Counted from the first letter of the stretch, positions 1 to 8,274 are shown. The stretch is DNA of 8,331 bases from a bacterium (GCA_030648695.1 JAUSHG010000048.1:1-8331); one strand, 5' to 3'. Notes: generated from the letters alone by a model not told the origin. Translations and numbers: made by a program.

Positions 1-10
1 AATTATCAGT

Positions 11-16
11 TATACT
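11..16 (+). promoter_or_regulatory. -10 box of rpoD, leaderless-type
   Basis: TATACT lies 7 nt before the rpoD ATG, so the expected start of transcription falls at or within 1-2 nt of the start codon. No Shine-Dalgarno is visible between. The -35 region lies outside the window. The same TATACTAG string precedes the helicase start at 2012, which supports it as a real promoter element. Confidence 0.55.
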
Positions 17-23
17 AGTCGCC

Positions 24-1268
24 ATGGCATCTAAATTGAGAAAAGGGGATACCCGTAGGAAGAAGGCCGCCAAACCGGTCCGGAAAAGCTCGCCTGCGCG
101 CGGCGCGCGGGTGAGCCCGAAAAAGGAAAAGTCGGCTTCCAAGCCCGCGCCGAAACGAATCGTGTCCGGCAAGTCCATTTCCCAGGGCAAGGAACGGGAT
201 GAGAAGTGCCTGCGGCTCATTGCCAAAGGCAAGGAGCGCGGCTTCATCACCTATGATGAGATTCTGAAGGAGTTCCCGACCATTGAAGAGGACATCATGT
301 TTTTGGATGAACTCTACGGACGTTTTCAAACTTCCGGCATTGATGTGCTGGAAGGCGGGCGCATGCTTGAAAAAGAGGAGGAAGCGCCGGTAAAGAAAAA
401 GCATGTGTATCTGGGCAAGGGAGGCGGGGACGGAGGATATGACTCCATCCAGATGTACCTCAAGGAAATCGGACAATATCCATTGATTAGTGCGAAAGAG
501 GAAAAGGATTTGGCCAAGCGCATTGAAGCAGGAGATATGGAGGCGAAGAATCTGCTTGCGCGTGCAAACTTGCGCTTGGTGGTTTCCATTGCCAAGAAAT
601 ATGTGGGACGTTCGCCCGATTTGACGCTGTTGGATTTAATACAGGAGGGAAACCTCGGACTCTTCAAGGCCGTGGACAAATTTGACTGGACCAAGGGGTA
701 TAAATTTTCTACGTATGCGACGTGGTGGATTCGTCAGGCCATCACCCGCGCGCTTGCCGACCAGTCGCGCACCATTCGCGTGCCGGTGCACATGGTGGAA
801 ACCATTGCCAAGTACAAGCAGGTGGTGCGCCGCCTCTCGCAGGAGCTGGGCCGCGACCCTCTTCCCGAAGAGATTGCGGTTGAAATGGGCATTGAGCGCG
901 AAAAGGTCTATCAGATTGAGAAGATTGACCAAGATACGGTCTCTATTGAAAGTCCGGTGGGAGATGAAGGAGATGACGGCAAAAGCACACTCGGCGATTT
1001 TCTGGCGGACGACAAGATTATTTCTCCCGACCAGGAAGCGTCACAGCGGATTTTGGGCGACCAGGTACGCGAGGTGCTCGGCGACCTTTCCGAAAAAGAG
1101 CGCCGCATCTTGGAGTTGCGTCACGGACTCATTGACGGCATCACGCACACCCTGGAAGAAGTGGGGCAGAAGTTCGGCGTGACGCGCGAGCGCATCCGCC
1201 AGATTGAGGCCAAGGCGCATGAAAAAATTCGGCAACATGAAAAAGCAAAAAAATTGCAGGGATACTGA
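24..1268 (+). CDS. rpoD: RNA polymerase primary sigma factor (sigma-70, RpoD/SigA)
   Basis: This is the housekeeping sigma factor, which directs core RNA polymerase to -35/-10 promoters. The 414-residue protein opens with a Lys/Arg-rich head (about residues 1-50), then a short region 1.1-like segment (about 52-110). Region 1.2 follows (about 138-170, with SIQMYLKEIG). Region 2 spans about 179-262: core binding at LLDLIQEGNLGLFKAVDKF (202-220) and the -10 melting helix TYATWWIRQAITRA (230-243). Region 3 is about 263-310. Region 4 carries the -35-binding helix-turn-helix at 376-398 (TLEEVGQKFGVTRERIRQIE). There is no large non-conserved insertion between regions 1.2 and 2, as in compact SigA-type factors. 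The frame is open to the window edge, but the ATG at 24 directly follows a -10 box and gives a natural N terminus. It ends in TGA. Identification is firm; only the exact start is slightly uncertain. Confidence 0.96.
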   Translation: MASKLRKGDTRRKKAAKPVRKSSPARGARVSPKKEKSASKPAPKRIVSGKSISQGKERDEKCLRLIAKGKERGFITYDEILKEFPTIEEDIMFLDELYGRFQTSGIDVLEGGRMLEKEEEAPVKKKHVYLGKGGGDGGYDSIQMYLKEIGQYPLISAKEEKDLAKRIEAGDMEAKNLLARANLRLVVSIAKKYVGRSPDLTLLDLIQEGNLGLFKAVDKFDWTKGYKFSTYATWWIRQAITRALADQSRTIRVPVHMVETIAKYKQVVRRLSQELGRDPLPEEIAVEMGIEREKVYQIEKIDQDTVSIESPVGDEGDDGKSTLGDFLADDKIISPDQEASQRILGDQVREVLGDLSEKERRILELRHGLIDGITHTLEEVGQKFGVTRERIRQIEAKAHEKIRQHEKAKKLQGY

Positions 1269-1276
1269 TTGGAAAA

Positions 1277-1304
1277 ACCATTGACCTTTGACCATTAACC
1301 TTTG
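1277..1304. repeat. Two tandem 14-bp repeats after rpoD
   Basis: ACCATTGACCTTTG is followed at once by ACCATTAACCTTTG, with one mismatch, and TTTGAC then begins a partial third copy. It lies 9 nt after the rpoD stop. TTGAC resembles a -35 box, but no suitable -10 follows. The role is unknown. Confidence 0.7.
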
Positions 1305-1322
1305 ACTTAAGCCAAGAAATCT

Positions 1323-1346
1323 AACGGCTCAACGCGTTGAGCCGTT
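1323..1346. terminator. Perfect 24-nt palindrome, possible rpoD terminator
   Basis: AACGGCTCAACG is followed directly by its reverse complement, giving a strong hairpin with a minimal loop 54 nt after the rpoD stop. Only three T's follow on the plus strand, so it is a weak rho-independent terminator at best. It lies between convergent rpoD and the minus-strand gene and could serve rpoD or block read-through both ways. Confidence 0.5.
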
Positions 1347-1378
1347 TGAAGGGCTATACATATGGCTGAAATGGGAGC

Positions 1379-1411
1379 AAAAAGGCGCAGCGGGGGATGA
1401 GTCCGCTGCGC
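1379..1411 (-). terminator. Rho-independent terminator of the 1454-1837 gene
   Basis: On the minus strand GCGCAGCGG (1411-1403) pairs perfectly with CCGCTGCGC (1393-1385) across a 9-nt loop, and CTTTTT follows. It lies 42 nt beyond the stop of the minus-strand gene, as expected for its terminator. Its presence supports that gene being real and transcribed. Confidence 0.75.
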
Positions 1412-1420
1412 ACGCGTTTG

Positions 1421-1452
1421 AAATTGCCGAAGCACAAAATTGCCGAAGTACA
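1421..1452. repeat. Two tandem 16-bp repeats
   Basis: AAATTGCCGAAGCACA is followed at once by AAATTGCCGAAGTACA, with one C/T difference. The pair sits between the stop of the minus-strand gene and its terminator, in the 3' untranslated region of that gene. Confidence 0.75.
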
Positions 1453-1453
1453 A

Positions 1454-1837
1454 CTAGGCACCCGCATGCTCTTTTCGGAGCCGCTCAATTCCGGCCTCAA
1501 GGACGGGAATAAATCGGTCGGGTGTTCTCTCCCCGTTTTGCCCATGAGCACAAAATGCCATGATAGCGTAGCGGAAAGAAACAATCTCTGTTTTTCCCGC
1601 AAGGGTTTTACAGGTGCCGCGATGAGTGAAGAGGATTTGCTCCCCCTTTTCGTTCGTGGCGAGTAGCACCTTAGTTCCAGAAGAAGCGAGGAATCTGATT
1701 GGTTCAGAGTCCTCAAACGGATACACGTCGGTTCTCATGAATCGTGAGAGTTCAAGCATCGCGTCTCCCACGAGATTGGTGCCGTCTAGTTTCTTGTCCT
1801 TCTGTGCGGTTGTGTCTGCACACTGTATATCGTTCAT
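1454..1837 (-). CDS. Hypothetical protein, 127 residues, family not recognised
   Basis: The product is a small, soluble-looking protein that I cannot assign to a family. It has no signal peptide or membrane segment and has four cysteines (residue 6, one in THRGTCKTL, one in MAFCAHG, and none clustered like a metal site). The middle (about 33-90) has alternating hydrophobic and charged stretches such as PIRFLASSGTKVLLATNEKGEQILF, which look like beta strands, and the C-terminal stretch looks helical. I judge it real, rather than a shadow, because it has a complete transcription unit: a sigma-70-like promoter (1890-1917), an AAGGA Shine-Dalgarno ending 5 nt before the ATG (1843-1847) and a rho-independent terminator downstream (1379-1411). 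It is convergent with rpoD and divergent from the helicase. Function unknown. Confidence 0.68.
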   Translation of the reverse strand: MNDIQCADTTAQKDKKLDGTNLVGDAMLELSRFMRTDVYPFEDSEPIRFLASSGTKVLLATNEKGEQILFTHRGTCKTLAGKTEIVSFRYAIMAFCAHGQNGERTPDRFIPVLEAGIERLRKEHAGA

Positions 1838-1889
1838 TCAGTTCCTTGGGTTTGTTTTTTAGTTCCAAAAGTGCAAAAGATTTCGGCTA

Positions 1890-1917
1890 ATCATACAGGG
1901 CTTCTCCATGAAGTCAA
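1890..1917 (-). promoter_or_regulatory. Sigma-70 promoter of the 1454-1837 gene
   Basis: Reading the minus strand, TTGACT (1917-1912) is followed after 16 nt by TATGAT (1895-1890). The predicted start of transcription is near 1883, which leaves a leader of about 46 nt containing the AAGGA Shine-Dalgarno. This contrasts with the leaderless layout of neighbouring genes. Confidence 0.65.
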
Positions 1918-1934
1918 TCGTGTTATCCCCACAC

Positions 1935-1973
1935 CACAAGGGTGCCCCTTGAAATACAAGGGGCACCCTTGTG
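1935..1973. repeat. Perfect 17-bp inverted repeat between divergent promoters
   Basis: CACAAGGGTGCCCCTTG (1935-1951) and its exact reverse complement (1957-1973) flank AAATA. Each arm contains a smaller near-palindrome, AAGGG-TGC-CCCTT. The element fills the space between the -35 of the minus-strand gene (1912-1917) and the -35 of the helicase (1975-1980). No T-run follows, so it is not a standard terminator. It may be an operator for both genes or a mobile palindromic repeat; its arm design resembles the repeat inside the helicase at 5001-5038. Confidence 0.85.
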
Positions 1974-1974
1974 C

Positions 1975-2005
1975 TTGTGGCACGATATGTAACTTGCTAT
2001 ATACT
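1975..2005 (+). promoter_or_regulatory. Helicase promoter, leaderless-type
   Basis: TATACT (2000-2005) ends 6 nt before the ATG at 2012. A weak -35, TTGTGG (1975-1980), lies 19 nt upstream, directly next to the inverted repeat at 1935-1973. There is no Shine-Dalgarno. Transcription would begin at about the start codon. Confidence 0.6.
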
Positions 2006-2011
2006 AGCGGC

Positions 2012-5248
<3,237 letters not shown>

Positions 5249-5282
5249 CGCCAAACATAAAACGCGAAACAGACGCAGAACC

Positions 5283-5303
5283 TGTCGACCTGTGAGGTCG
5301 ACA
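5283..5303. repeat. Palindromic repeat TGTCGACCT/AGGTCGACA
   Basis: A perfect 9-bp stem with a GTG loop lies 34 nt after the helicase stop. No T-run follows, so it is not a terminator by itself. It looks like one more member of the palindromic repeats scattered in this window. Confidence 0.75.
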
Positions 5304-5313
5304 ATCTTCCCCT

Positions 5314-5335
5314 CCCCTCCTTTTCCAAGGAGGGG
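5314..5335. repeat. Palindromic repeat CCCCTCCTT/AAGGAGGGG
   Basis: A perfect 9-bp stem with a TTCC loop is followed by ATTGAGGGGTGG. This C/G-rich form, with a trailing GGGGTGG, is a style of interspersed repeat seen in many bacterial genomes. It adjoins the repeat at 5283-5303 in the 3' region of the helicase transcript. Confidence 0.75.
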
Positions 5336-5365
5336 ATTGAGGGGTGGTGTGTGTGAATTGATTCT

Positions 5366-5388
5366 GCGGCTTTATGGAGCCGTTTTTT
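5366..5388 (+). terminator. Rho-independent terminator of the helicase gene
   Basis: CGGCT (5367-5371) pairs with AGCCG (5378-5382) across TTATGG, and six T's follow directly. A flanking G-T pair can extend the stem. It lies 118 nt after the helicase stop and just before the next promoter, so it separates the two transcription units. Confidence 0.75.
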
Positions 5389-5394
5389 GAGGGA

Positions 5395-5424
5395 TTGACG
5401 AGTGGCACTGTTCTATGCTATAAT
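5395..5424 (+). promoter_or_regulatory. Strong sigma-70 promoter for the exported-protein gene
   Basis: TTGACG (5395-5400), an 18-nt spacer, and TATAAT (5419-5424) preceded by TGC, an extended -10. This is the best consensus promoter in the window. The predicted start of transcription is near 5431. Confidence 0.85.
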
Positions 5425-5430
5425 GTAAGG

Positions 5431-5545
5431 AGTGTGCTGTAGGGTAGGCAAACGTCTATCCGCTAGGCCGTTGTATACGGCTGAATTGCATTTTTTCCGG
5501 ACTGGCGTTCGGAATGAGTGTGATTGCACAAAAGGATTGAGTTTA
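5431..5545 (+). other. Long structured 5' leader of the exported-protein gene
   Basis: About 115 nt lie between the predicted transcription start and the ATG. Two hairpins are visible: GCCGT/ACGGC (5467-5471, 5477-5481) and TTCCGGAC/GTTCGGAA (5495-5502, 5507-5514, TGGC loop, one G-U pair). AAAGGA (5530-5535) is the Shine-Dalgarno, 10 nt before the ATG. I recognise no known riboswitch. The leader may only stabilise the mRNA, or it may regulate it. Confidence 0.5.
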
Positions 5546-6286
5546 ATGAAAAATAATCTGCTCTTTGTCGTATTGTTTGTGTTTACTCTGATTGTTCCCT
5601 CCGCCATCGCGCAAGACGTTCCGAAAGGCGACGTCGCCGCCGAACCCCTCATTTCTGAGGCCGGAGAGCGCTCCGACTTCAGTCACGGGGTGAGCAATGT
5701 GGTAAGCTCTGTGACCGCGCTGCTTCCGGATAAGAGCTGGTTCCGTGCGGAATTCACGGAAGGTGGCGGAGTGACGAATTTGTCACTTTCTGTCTACAAC
5801 AGTCGGAGCTATTATGCGTACCCAAAGTCGGCCGAAACGAGTGAGTTCGCAAACCTGAACACGTGGAACAAGTTCGCGCAGAACCTTCGTGATCGATTCC
5901 AAATCATTTCCGATGACTTGTATGCCGAACTCGTGGACTATGAAGTACTCGGTACGTCTACGTTTGTTTCGGGCTCGGAAAGCTCACCGACGGCGGTCAT
6001 ACTGAAAGCCGGAACGCGCTTACTGGCGATTGGTGAAGACCAATGGGTCGGTTCTGTACCGGAAACGGGAAGTAAAGTTCTCCTCGGTCGGAGCGTCCAC
6101 GGAGATCTGTTCTTTCAGGTGTTTCGTGCAGGTAAAACCCTTACGGTGGAGCCCGCAGTCGGCACCCGCATGGCGGAGGAAAAACGCGAGCGTGAGGCAC
6201 GGTTCGCAATAATCCGTGCCGAAAGCGAGCCGACCCGTATGAAGCCCATCATTGTTACGGGCAAGGCCGAGGACGCCGAAAAGTAA
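5546..6286 (+). CDS. Exported protein of unknown function, 246 residues
   Basis: The N terminus is a clear Sec signal peptide: MKNN, a hydrophobic core LLFVVLFVFTLIV, and a cleavage motif SAIA before Q23. The mature part (about 224 residues) has no cysteine and no second membrane segment, so it is probably secreted or held in the cell envelope. It is rich in Ser, Glu and aromatic residues (for example SYYAYP and TWNKFAQNLRDRF) and ends in a charged tail (EEKREREARF to EDAEK). I do not recognise the family. The ATG at 5546 is preferred to the in-frame GTG at 5432 because it has an AAAGGA Shine-Dalgarno and puts the signal peptide at the N terminus. It is a single-gene unit with a strong promoter and its own terminator, suggesting substantial expression. 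Confidence 0.85.
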   Translation: MKNNLLFVVLFVFTLIVPSAIAQDVPKGDVAAEPLISEAGERSDFSHGVSNVVSSVTALLPDKSWFRAEFTEGGGVTNLSLSVYNSRSYYAYPKSAETSEFANLNTWNKFAQNLRDRFQIISDDLYAELVDYEVLGTSTFVSGSESSPTAVILKAGTRLLAIGEDQWVGSVPETGSKVLLGRSVHGDLFFQVFRAGKTLTVEPAVGTRMAEEKREREARFAIIRAESEPTRMKPIIVTGKAEDAEK

Positions 6287-6305
6287 CAAACCAATCACAC
6301 ATCGG

Positions 6306-6338
6306 GGCCGCTGGCATACGCTGGCGGCCTCTTTTTAT
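6306..6338 (+). terminator. Rho-independent terminator of the exported-protein gene
   Basis: GGCCGC (6306-6311) pairs with GCGGCC (6324-6329) across a 12-nt loop, followed by TCTTTTTATT. It lies 20 nt after the stop codon. A modular repeat unit begins directly at the end of the T-run. Confidence 0.85.
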
Positions 6339-6379
6339 TCCCCCTTAATAAAGGGGGCGAGCCGAAGGCCGGGGGTTGT
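6339..6379 (+). repeat. Modular repeat unit, forward copy
   Basis: Outer hairpin CCCCCTTAATAAAGGGGG, inner hairpin GCC-GAA-GGC and a GGGGGTTGT end. It is essentially identical to the copy inside the helicase at 4022-4062. It abuts the terminator T-run of the exported-protein gene. Confidence 0.88.
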
Positions 6380-6380
6380 C

Positions 6381-6429
6381 ACAACCCTCCTGCCGAAAAC
6401 GGCAGTGCTCCCTTTAGTAAGGGAGATAA
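6381..6429 (-). repeat. Modular repeat unit, inverted copy 1
   Basis: It starts ACAACCC, has a perfect inner hairpin CTGCCG-AAAA-CGGCAG and ends with outer hairpin CTCCCTTTAGTAAGGGAG. With the forward unit at 6339-6379 it forms a head-to-head pair joined at GGTTGT-C-ACAACC, the same arrangement as inside the helicase. Confidence 0.88.
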
Positions 6430-6431
6430 AC

Positions 6432-6484
6432 CACCCGCATAAGAATGCGAGTGCTCCCTTTACTAAGGGAGATTAAGGGAGATT
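6432..6484 (-). repeat. Modular repeat unit, inverted copy 2, abutting the DsbA-like stop codon
   Basis: Inner hairpin CGCAT-AAGA-ATGCG, the same version as in the helicase copy, and outer hairpin CTCCCTTTACTAAGGGAG. AAGGGAGATT is then repeated exactly in tandem (6465-6474, 6475-6484), and the second copy runs into the stop codon of the DsbA-like gene. The unit may serve as that gene's transcription terminator. Confidence 0.85.
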
Positions 6485-7328
6485 ATTTCAGCAGCAACCC
6501 GATGACTTCTTTCATGAGCGGATATTGGAAGGCGCCGGTGATGGCCACGCGCATGCGGTCGGTGCTTATGACAATCGCATCCGGAGTGCCGGGCGGGAGC
6601 TGGCGCATGAGGGTAGCATTTATGTCGCGCAGACGCTTTTCGCTTTCAGGTTTTATCGTTTCTTTCGTGATGAGCACATTATACGGAGTGCCGCTAGCAC
6701 CCAGAGCGATGGCTTCCTTGGTTTCGCTGTCTACGCGCGCGGCATACCGTCCGGAAGAAAGGCAGGTCTCAAAGTCCGCGCGGCGGAGTCCTATGTCTTC
6801 TGCAATTTGCGGGAGAAGTGCGAGGTCAAGCTGGTCATTTGAGGGAGTCAGGGTGAAGACGCTGTCCGTGTAGTTCCAGAATGCGGTATTTCCGCCAAGT
6901 TCCGCCGAACATTCAAGCGCTTCAGCTTCTTTGGGCGCTTTGGAATGCAGGGTGATGAGGGGGAAATGCCGGTATACCCAGGCGACTTGGCCGCTTTTTC
7001 CGTATTCGTTTACCAGTTGTTTGAGCGTGGTGTGGAATCGCTTGCAGAACGGACACTCGGTATCCGAATACTCAACGATGGCTACCTCGGCATTGGGGTT
7101 GCCGCGAATGTGGTCGGTTGCTTCATTCACGGGGCGTATGGCAAGAAGCGACGTGCTCTGTCCTGCCTCTGCTGGCTGGTTATCCGCATTCGCGCCGGTA
7201 TCAGTCGCCCCCCGCGAGAAAAAAACGGCTCCGGCAATAAGGAGACCGGCTGCGACAATGGCGAGCGGGGTCGTGAGTGCAATTCCGGAGGAGTTCGGTT
7301 GTACCGGCTGTGTTTGTTCGGGTTCCAT
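6483..7328 (-). CDS. Membrane-anchored DsbA-like thiol-disulfide oxidoreductase
   Basis: This is a thioredoxin-fold protein of the DsbA family, expected to form or exchange disulfides in exported proteins outside the membrane. The 281 residues begin with a short Pro/Gln-rich N-terminal tail, then one membrane segment at about 16-37 acting as signal anchor, a flexible Ala/Asn/Asp-rich linker (about 40-62), and the thioredoxin domain. The active site is CPFC (92-95) in YSDTECPFCKRF, and the cis-proline loop is GTPY (213-216). Two more cysteines, C140 and C189, sit where related DsbA-like proteins often have a structural disulfide. The C-terminal part (about 224-281) is slightly longer than in minimal members. 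The ATG is 9 nt from a TATACT box and no Shine-Dalgarno is seen. It is divergent from the ZIP gene, with a shared promoter region. Confidence 0.92.
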   Translation of the reverse strand: MEPEQTQPVQPNSSGIALTTPLAIVAAGLLIAGAVFFSRGATDTGANADNQPAEAGQSTSLLAIRPVNEATDHIRGNPNAEVAIVEYSDTECPFCKRFHTTLKQLVNEYGKSGQVAWVYRHFPLITLHSKAPKEAEALECSAELGGNTAFWNYTDSVFTLTPSNDQLDLALLPQIAEDIGLRRADFETCLSSGRYAARVDSETKEAIALGASGTPYNVLITKETIKPESEKRLRDINATLMRQLPPGTPDAIVISTDRMRVAITGAFQYPLMKEVIGLLLK

Positions 7329-7337
7329 AATGCGTGA

Positions 7338-7343
7338 AGTATA
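7338..7343 (-). promoter_or_regulatory. -10 box of the DsbA-like gene, near-leaderless
   Basis: On the minus strand TATACT ends 9 nt before the ATG, so the mRNA leader would be about 2-3 nt. It directly follows GTGGCACGGGG. No good -35 is seen. Confidence 0.55.
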
Positions 7344-7478
7344 CCCCGTGCCACAATATTTTGCATCTCATACTCTATCGCGAAACGTATCATACACCCA
7401 CATCTTACTTTTACCACGTACGTGGTAGAAGTAAGATGTGGGTTTGAGAAAGATAGAAAGAAGAGTGGTGGCACGGGG
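7344..7478. repeat. Inverted 11-bp motif upstream of both divergent genes
   Basis: CCCCGTGCCAC (7344-7354) and GTGGCACGGGG (7468-7478) are exact reverse complements. Read toward each gene, GTGGCACGGGG abuts the -10 of the DsbA-like gene and lies 11 nt before the -10 of the ZIP gene. It may be a shared operator for coordinated control. It could also be chance, because the spacing to the two -10 boxes differs. Confidence 0.6.
7396..7443. repeat. 48-nt near-perfect palindrome between divergent genes
   Basis: Arms of 24 nt (7396-7419 and 7420-7443) meet at ACGT|ACGT. The only non-complementary pair is T7411/G7428, which would be a U-G wobble in plus-strand RNA and an A-C mismatch in minus-strand RNA. 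It lies midway between the DsbA-like and ZIP promoters, outside either predicted transcript. Its right end shares GATGTGGGTTT (7435-7445) with the first bases of the ZIP gene (7506-7516). It could be an operator, a cruciform site or a mobile palindrome. Confidence 0.85.
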
Positions 7479-7489
7479 AGCAATTCCCT

Positions 7490-7495
7490 GATAAT
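7490..7495 (+). promoter_or_regulatory. Probable -10 box of the ZIP gene, leaderless-type
   Basis: GATAAT ends 8 nt before the first ATG, placing the start of transcription near the start codon. No Shine-Dalgarno and no convincing -35 are seen, so this rests on the match with the other leaderless-type promoters in the window. Confidence 0.45.
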
Positions 7496-7503
7496 GTATA
7501 GCC

Positions 7504-8274
7504 ATGATGTGGGTTTATTCTTTGGGCGCAGTCGCTATCGTCAGTTTGGTGGCGTTCGCCGGCCTCTTTACGCTTGCCCTGCGCGTGGAGACGCTTCGGC
7601 GGTGTATTTTCGTGCTGGTCGGGCTTGCTATCGGGGCGCTCTTTGGCGATGCGCTCATTCACCTTATTCCCGAGGCGCTCAAGAGCGGACTTGGCGAGGT
7701 GACGGTGGGAGTATTGGTGATGTCCGGCATCCTTGCCTTTTTTATATTGGAGAAATTTCTATCGTGGCATCACACACACGGAGAGCATGAAGAAACAACG
7801 GAAAGCATTGCCGAGCACGACCATGCGCCTAAAACCCTTGCCCCGCTTGTGCTCGCCGCGGACTTCATTCACAACAGCGTGGACGGTATTATTATCGGTG
7901 CCTCATTTCTGGTGAGCGTGCCGGTCGGCATTGCGACCACCGTGGCGGTGGTGCTTCACGAGATTCCGCAGGAGGTTGCCGATTTCGGCCTCCTTATTCA
8001 CGCAGGGTGGAGCAGAGGACGGGCACTGCTGTGGAATTTCCTTACTGCACTATCGGCATTCATCGGAGTGTTGTTCGTGCTTCTGTTCGGGAGTAGCATT
8101 GAACAACTGGTGCCGGTTGCGGCCTCCATTACCGCCGGCGCGTTTCTTTACATTGCCGGAACCGACCTCGTGCCGGAACTGCAACGCACTCCGGGATTTA
8201 AAAAATCCCTCATACAGATTCTTTCCATTGCGCTTGGTTTCTTCGTGATGGTATTGCTTACGTTTTTGGAATAA
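7504..8274 (+). CDS. ZIP-family divalent metal transporter
   Basis: This is a ZIP permease that moves zinc, iron or similar divalent metals into the cytoplasm across the cell membrane. The 256-residue protein is almost wholly hydrophobic, with about eight membrane segments. The two metal-binding helices are plain: HNSVDG (123-128) in helix 4 and HEIPQEVADF (152-161) in helix 5. A His/Glu-rich loop (HHTHGEHEE to EHDH, about 89-107) precedes helix 4, as in many ZIPs, and probably binds metal. The sequence is closest in style to the bacterial ZupT/GufA group; metal preference cannot be read from it. Two adjacent ATGs (7504, 7507) could start translation; the first is nearer the -10 box. It is divergent from the DsbA-like gene, and its TAA is directly followed by a modular repeat unit. 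Confidence 0.93.
   Translation: MMWVYSLGAVAIVSLVAFAGLFTLALRVETLRRCIFVLVGLAIGALFGDALIHLIPEALKSGLGEVTVGVLVMSGILAFFILEKFLSWHHTHGEHEETTESIAEHDHAPKTLAPLVLAADFIHNSVDGIIIGASFLVSVPVGIATTVAVVLHEIPQEVADFGLLIHAGWSRGRALLWNFLTALSAFIGVLFVLLFGSSIEQLVPVAASITAGAFLYIAGTDLVPELQRTPGFKKSLIQILSIALGFFVMVLLTFLE

Noticed and set aside
682..1182. 166-codon ORF overlapping rpoD in another frame
   Set aside because: It is a shadow of rpoD; the composition is Arg/Ser-rich with no promoter or domain.
1268..1310. TTGACC repeats as -35 boxes of a promoter
   Set aside because: No -10-like sequence lies 15-19 nt downstream and no plus-strand gene follows.
1362..1400. 12-codon ORF preceded by TATACA
   Set aside because: It is very short and overlaps the minus-strand terminator hairpin; there is no other support.
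1871..2011. N-terminal extension of the helicase from an upstream in-frame GTG
   Set aside because: It would read through the perfect inverted repeat and the promoter. ATG 2012 follows a -10 box and gives the normal start of the helicase domain.
5432..5545. Start of the exported protein at GTG 5432, itself 7 nt after the -10 box
   Set aside because: It would bury the signal peptide 38 residues into the protein. ATG 5546 has a Shine-Dalgarno and a perfect N-terminal signal.
6252..6476. 74-codon plus-strand ORF
   Set aside because: It is mostly a translation of the modular repeats and overlaps the exported-protein gene and its terminator.
6339..6484. CRISPR array
   Set aside because: Units are palindromic, of mixed orientation and joined without unique spacers; no cas gene is present.
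7396..7443. Rho-independent terminator or metal riboswitch for the ZIP gene
   Set aside because: There is no T-run after the palindrome, and the predicted transcripts start beyond it, so it would not be in the ZIP mRNA.
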